64,000 nt of DNA, taken from NCBI RefSeq assembly GCF_011395035.1, contig NZ_CP024768.1:3979403-4043402 (forward strand). The letters are read 5' to 3'. Source of the DNA: Pantoea cypripedii (GTDB lineage: Bacteria; Pseudomonadota; Gammaproteobacteria; Enterobacterales; Enterobacteriaceae). The position numbers and the translations under genes were made by a program. The notes beneath the pieces are model-generated. The model did not search any database, was not told where the DNA came from, and was given only the letters and a program-made list of their open reading frames with translations. Below are positions 59,935 through 64,000 of the stretch, piece after piece (the stretch's first letter is position 1; each line of letters begins with the position of its first letter).

Positions 59935-59937
59935 CAA

Positions 59938-60687
59938 TCAGGCCAGCGGCGGATAGATATCAAAACGATGGCTTTTGGTTACCACGGCCGACTGCGTCAC
60001 CACGCCCGCTAACGGCGGTGCGTAATCCGGGCGTTTCACCACAATGCGTTTCTTCGCCAGACGGCGTGCCGGTTCCAGCAACGCATCCGCATCCTCATCC
60101 GCCCCGACCAGCGACTGAAACACCCGCATCTCCTTTTTCACCATGGCGCTTTTCTGCCGGTGCGGATACATCGGGTCGAGATACACCACATCGGGCGCAG
60201 GCGTAATCTCGCTCAGCGCCTGCTGGCTCACCACATGCAGCAGCGTTAATCGCTCACGCAGCCAGCCGCCAATCTCAGGATCGTCATAGCCACGGCGTAA
60301 ACCATCTTCCAGCAACGCCGCCACCACCGGATGACGTTCCAGCATGCGCACCCGGCACCCCAGGGCCGCCAGCACGAAGGCATCGCGCCCTAAGCCTGCG
60401 GTGGCATCGACCACATCCGGCAGGTAGTCGCCCTTGATACCCACCGCTTTCGCTACTGCCTCACCACGTCCACCGCCAAAGCGACGGCGGTGCGCCATCG
60501 CGCCAGAAACGAAATCGACAAAAATGCCGCCCAGTTTTGGCTCGTCGCGTTTACGCAGTTCAAGATGGCTGGCCGTCAGCACCAGTGCCAGCGGGGAATC
60601 TTCATCCTGCTCCAGGCCCCAGCGCTGCGCCAGAAGTAATAAGGCACCGTCTCCGGTGCCTGTTTCGTCAACTAAACCGATTTTCAC
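59938..60687 (-). CDS. rsmJ: 16S rRNA (guanine-1516-N2)-methyltransferase
   Basis: RsmJ methylates G1516 of 16S rRNA. The 249 residues fit the family. The SAM motif is VDATAGLGRDAF (93-104) and the catalytic motif is DPMYPHR (171-177). It lies 8 bases after prlC on the same strand, as in E. coli, so the two are probably co-transcribed. Confidence 0.96.
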   Translation of the reverse strand: MKIGLVDETGTGDGALLLLAQRWGLEQDEDSPLALVLTASHLELRKRDEPKLGGIFVDFVSGAMAHRRRFGGGRGEAVAKAVGIKGDYLPDVVDATAGLGRDAFVLAALGCRVRMLERHPVVAALLEDGLRRGYDDPEIGGWLRERLTLLHVVSQQALSEITPAPDVVYLDPMYPHRQKSAMVKKEMRVFQSLVGADEDADALLEPARRLAKKRIVVKRPDYAPPLAGVVTQSAVVTKSHRFDIYPPLA

Positions 60688-60695
60688 AGGCAGGT

Positions 60696-62738
60696 TTATC
60701 CCTGAATCCCGTAATGTTCCAGCATCGCATCCAGCTGCGGTTCACGACCACGGAAGCGTTTGAACAGCTCCATCGGCTCCTCAGAACCGCCGCGCGTCAG
60801 GATGTTGTCGAGGAACGACTGACCGGTTTCGCGGTTGAAGATACCCTCTTCTTCGAAGCGTGAGTAAGCATCGGCAGCCAGCACGTCGGCCCACAGGTAG
60901 CTGTAGTAACCTGCGGCATAGCCGCCAGCGAATACGTGGCTAAAGGCGTGCGGGAAACGGCCCCATTCCGGGCTGGGCACCACGGCAACCTGCTTTTTCA
61001 CTTCGCGCAGGGTTTCGAGGATTTGCGCACCCTGTTCAGGATTGAACTCGGTATGCAGACGGAAATCGAACAGGCCGAACTCCAGCTGACGCAGGATAAA
61101 CAGCGCGGCCTGATAGTTTTTCGCCGCCAGCATTTTATCCAGCAGGTCTTTCGGCAGCGGTTCACCGGTTTCATAGTGTCCGGAGATAAACGCCAGCGCG
61201 TCCGGCTCCCAGCACCAGTTCTCCATAAACTGACTCGGCAGTTCTACCGCATCCCACGGCACACCGCTGATACCGGAGACGCCTGGGGTTTCAATACGCG
61301 TCAGCATATGATGCAGACCGTGACCGAATTCGTGGAACAGGGTGATCACTTCATCATGGGTGAACAGCGCCGGTTTACCCTGCACCGGACGGTTGAAGTT
61401 ACAGGTGAGATAAGCCACCGGTTTTTGCAGGCTGCCATCGGCTTTGCGCATCTGGCCGACACAGTCGTCCATCCAGGCACCACCGCGTTTGTGTTCGCGG
61501 GCATACAGGTCAAGATAGAAGCTGCCACGCAGTTCGCCGCTTTCATCGAACAGGTCGAAGAAACGCACGTCCGGATGGTAAACATCCACGTCTTTGCGCT
61601 CTTTCGCGCTGATGCCGTAGATGCGTTTGACCACTTCAAACAGGCCACTCACCGCCCTCTCTTCCGGGAAGTACGGACGCAGCTGCTCATCGCTGATGGT
61701 GTACAGGTGCTGTTTCTGTTTTTCGCCGTAGTACGTCAGGTCCCACGGGTTCATTTCGTCCACACCAAACTCTTTTTTGGCGAAGGCACGCAGCTGGGCG
61801 AGTTCTTTTTCACCCTGCGGGCGGGCGCGTTTCGCCAGGTCGGTCAGGAAGTCGATAACCTGAGACGGGCTTTCCGCCATTTTGGTGGCCAGCGATTTGT
61901 CAGCAAAGGAGTCGAAGCCCAGCAGCTGAGCCAGCTCGTGACGCAGCGCCAGTTCCTCGGCCATCACCGGGCCGTTGTCCCATTTACCGGCATTCGGGCC
62001 TTGCTCGGACGCACGCGTTGAGTAAGCGCGGTACAACTCTTCACGCAGCGCCGCGTTGTCGCAGTAGGTCATCACCGGCAGATAGCTCGGGATATCCAGC
62101 GTCAGCAACCAGCCTTCCTGCTCTTTGGCTTCCGCCTGGGCTTTGGCCGCTGCCAGCGCGCTTTCCGGCATCCCCGCCAGCTCAGCTTCGTCGGTAATCA
62201 GCTTGCTCCAGCCCATGGTGGCGTCGAGCACGTTGTTGCTATAGGTTGACCCCAGTTCAGACAGGCGTGCGGCGATTTCACCGTAGCGTTTCTGTTTTTC
62301 TTTATCGAGGCCGATACCGGACAGCTCGAAATCACGCAGGCTGTTATCCACCACTTTTTTCTGCGCGATATCGAGAGCAGCATAGTTGTCACCCTGCTTC
62401 AGGTTGACATAGGCCTGATACAACCCTTCATGCTGACCGACCCAGGTGCTGTACTCTGACAGCAGCGGCAGCGTCTGCTCATAAGCTTCGCGCAGCTCCG
62501 GGCTGTTTTTTACCGAGTTCAGATGGCTGACCGGCGAGAAAATACGTCCCAGACGATCATCAACTTCAGCCAGCGGCTGCACCAGATTGTCCCAGCTATA
62601 AGGCGCGCCCTGTGCCACTACGCGTTCCACCGCCGCACGGCAGTCGTCCAGCGCTGCGGTGACAGCGGGAACCACATGCTCGGGTTTGATGGCGGAGAAT
62701 GGCGGTAGCGTATAAGGCGTGAGTAACGGATTGGTCAT
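60696..62738 (-). CDS. prlC: Oligopeptidase A
   Basis: PrlC is a cytoplasmic M3 zinc metallopeptidase that degrades signal peptides and short peptides. The 680 residues match the family. The zinc motif HEFGH lies near residue 469 in FHEFGHGLHHM, with the third ligand Glu in the following helix (GISGVPWDAVELPSQ region). First gene of prlC-rsmJ, divergent from rlmJ across 204 bases. Confidence 0.96.
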   Translation of the reverse strand: MTNPLLTPYTLPPFSAIKPEHVVPAVTAALDDCRAAVERVVAQGAPYSWDNLVQPLAEVDDRLGRIFSPVSHLNSVKNSPELREAYEQTLPLLSEYSTWVGQHEGLYQAYVNLKQGDNYAALDIAQKKVVDNSLRDFELSGIGLDKEKQKRYGEIAARLSELGSTYSNNVLDATMGWSKLITDEAELAGMPESALAAAKAQAEAKEQEGWLLTLDIPSYLPVMTYCDNAALREELYRAYSTRASEQGPNAGKWDNGPVMAEELALRHELAQLLGFDSFADKSLATKMAESPSQVIDFLTDLAKRARPQGEKELAQLRAFAKKEFGVDEMNPWDLTYYGEKQKQHLYTISDEQLRPYFPEERAVSGLFEVVKRIYGISAKERKDVDVYHPDVRFFDLFDESGELRGSFYLDLYAREHKRGGAWMDDCVGQMRKADGSLQKPVAYLTCNFNRPVQGKPALFTHDEVITLFHEFGHGLHHMLTRIETPGVSGISGVPWDAVELPSQFMENWCWEPDALAFISGHYETGEPLPKDLLDKMLAAKNYQAALFILRQLEFGLFDFRLHTEFNPEQGAQILETLREVKKQVAVVPSPEWGRFPHAFSHVFAGGYAAGYYSYLWADVLAADAYSRFEEEGIFNRETGQSFLDNILTRGGSEEPMELFKRFRGREPQLDAMLEHYGIQG

Positions 62739-62942
62739 AAGCGCAGTCCTTTCATTGGGGTGTGGGGCGCGACCGGGTCGCGCAACGCAATCGTATTAAC
62801 ATGCGGCCTGATCGGCGGAAAATCAATGCCGCGAAGGAACAGCCTGATGCCGAAACGCCAGCAATTTTTATCCAGCGCGGCTATAATCGCGCCAGACACG
62901 ATGTTCTGACTTCTTTGATCCAACCGCGGACCCCTCTTTTTT

Positions 62943-63785
62943 ATGCTGAGTTATCGCCACAGTTTTCATGCCGGCAACCATGCCGACGTGCTCAAACACA
63001 CCGTTGAGAGCCTGATCCTGACTGCCCTGATGGAGAAGGAGAAGCCTTTTCTCTATCTGGATACCCACGCCGGTGCCGGACGTTACCAGCTGAGCGGAGA
63101 GCACGCCGAGCGTACCGGTGAATATCTGGAAGGCATCGCGCGCATCTGGCAGCAGCCCGACGCACCGGAATTGCTGAAACCTTATTTCTCTGCGATTCGT
63201 AACCTGAACCCCAACGGCACGCTGCGCTACTATCCAGGCTCGCCGCTGATTGCACGCCATTTGCTGCGTCAGGACGATAAATTGCAACTTACCGAGCTGC
63301 ACTCCAGCGATTACCCGCTGCTGCGCAATGAATTCAGCAAAGACAGCCGCGCCCGCGTCGAGCGTGCAGATGGCTATCAGCAGCTGAAATCGAAGCTGCC
63401 ACCGCCAACGCGCCGTGGTCTGATTCTGATCGATCCGCCGTATGAGCTGAAAAGCGACTATCAGGCGGTGGTGAAAGGTATTCAGGAAGGCCACAAACGC
63501 TTCGGCACCGGTATCTACGCCTTGTGGTATCCGGTGGTGCTGCGTCAGCAAATCAAACATATGACCAAAGATTTGCAGGCCACCGGCATTCGCAACATTT
63601 TGCAGATTGAGCTGGCGGTGCGCCCGGACAGCGATCAACGCGGCATGACGGCCTCTGGCATGATCGTGATTAACCCGCCGTGGAAGCTGGAGCAGCAGAT
63701 GAAAGAACTGCTGCCGTGGCTGCATCAGAAGCTGGTGCCCACCGGCATCGGACATACCCGTGTGGAGTGGATTACGCCGGAATAA
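62943..63785 (+). CDS. rlmJ: 23S rRNA (adenine-2030-N6)-methyltransferase
   Basis: RlmJ methylates A2030 of 23S rRNA. The 280 residues start MLSYRHSFHAGNHADVLKH, the family N-terminus, and the catalytic DPPY motif is at 164-167, the same position as in E. coli. A TATAAT box at 62882-62887 may be its -10 element. Convergent with rbn. Confidence 0.96.
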   Translation: MLSYRHSFHAGNHADVLKHTVESLILTALMEKEKPFLYLDTHAGAGRYQLSGEHAERTGEYLEGIARIWQQPDAPELLKPYFSAIRNLNPNGTLRYYPGSPLIARHLLRQDDKLQLTELHSSDYPLLRNEFSKDSRARVERADGYQQLKSKLPPPTRRGLILIDPPYELKSDYQAVVKGIQEGHKRFGTGIYALWYPVVLRQQIKHMTKDLQATGIRNILQIELAVRPDSDQRGMTASGMIVINPPWKLEQQMKELLPWLHQKLVPTGIGHTRVEWITPE

Positions 63786-63791
63786 GGCGCG

Positions 63792-64000
63792 CTAAACCTC
63801 GAACACCGCGAAATCATGTGCCAGCGCCGTCTGCGGAAAGACGGACTGGCACTCCGCCAGTAATCTCTCCCGATCCTGCGACAAATAACGTGAGCTGAAA
63901 TGGGTGGCGATCAGCCTTTTCACGCCTGCCTGTTTTGCCACCTGCGCCGTCTGGACGGTGGTGGAATGGCCGCGACTGTTGGCTTTCTCCGCCAGCGCCG
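63792..64000 (-). CDS. rbn: Ribonuclease BN (RNase Z), 3' part
   Basis: Only the last 69 codons are in the window. The reading on the minus strand includes ANSRGHST, the metal-ligand area, VKRLIATHFSSRY, and the end LAHDFAVFEV, which match the C-terminus of E. coli RNase BN/ElaC. This is a metallo-beta-lactamase-fold enzyme for tRNA 3' ends. Its stop lies 6 bases after the rlmJ stop, so the two converge. In E. coli gor occupies this place. Confidence 0.9.
   Translation of the reverse strand, partial: ALAEKANSRGHSTTVQTAQVAKQAGVKRLIATHFSSRYLSQDRERLLAECQSVFPQTALAHDFAVFEV

Noticed and set aside
60936..62021. Antisense open frame of 361 codons inside prlC
   Set aside because: prlC is intact with its zinc motif; this is a frame shadow.
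1..64000. CRISPR arrays, tRNA or rRNA genes, transposases, phage genes
   Set aside because: None was seen. The repeated palindromes are too widely spread and of the wrong design for a CRISPR array.

Overview
The window is a stretch of enterobacterial chromosome, most likely from Erwiniaceae (a Pantoea or Erwinia relative). The basis is E. coli-like backbone blocks (bioH-gntX-nfuA-malQ-malP, glpRGE/glpD, yhiN-pitA-uspB-uspA-rsmJ-prlC-rlmJ, hemB, proP), family-typical protein lengths, and accessory genes such as DUF3289, DUF943 and a complete myo-inositol catabolic gene set. No rRNA, tRNA, CRISPR, prophage or insertion sequence is visible. Assignments come from reading the sequence; no database search was run.

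Layout. 1-12000: 3' end of a GH13 sucrose-phosphorylase-type enzyme, a DUF1471 protein, bioH, gntX, nfuA (with an IscR-type site), malQ and malP, then the glycerol-3-phosphate genes glpR, glpG, glpE and divergent glpD. gntT, malT and rtc genes, which lie here in E. coli, are absent. 12000-14400: a DUF817 membrane protein and an AT-rich DUF3289/DUF943 pair. 14500-34100: an inositol locus (iolE, iolG, iolD, iolC, iolR, then iolB, iolA, iolI) split by a roughly 8.5 kb module with a LysR regulator, a Tat-exported solute-binding protein, two permeases, a double ATPase and a CocE-type hydrolase. 34200-39000: YhhS and a ferric-ion-type ABC transporter with a possible leader peptide. 39200-45900: a CSS-EAL phosphodiesterase, a D-2-hydroxyacid dehydrogenase, proP with a structured leader, hemB and a GAF-GGDEF cyclase. 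45900-50050: a secreted hydrolase, a MarA-like regulator, a second DUF1471 protein and rcnA/rcnR. 50130-55580: an amine or amino-acid module (FAD oxidase, RidA, ornithine-cyclodeaminase-like protein, AraC regulator, APC permease). 55700-64000: yhiN, pitA, uspB, uspA, rsmJ, prlC, rlmJ and the 3' end of rbn.

The inositol enzymes form a full route from myo-inositol to a kinase/aldolase step and the IolA dehydrogenase, but no inositol importer is present. A T/GAAA-rich dyad recurs in all three iol promoter regions and is a candidate IolR operator.

The most distinctive structural signal is a family of 22-bp palindromic repeats. I count 15 good copies, singly or as head-to-head pairs, all between genes. 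They come in two stem versions related by compensating base changes, and they lie mostly at the borders of functional modules, like REP/BIME elements.
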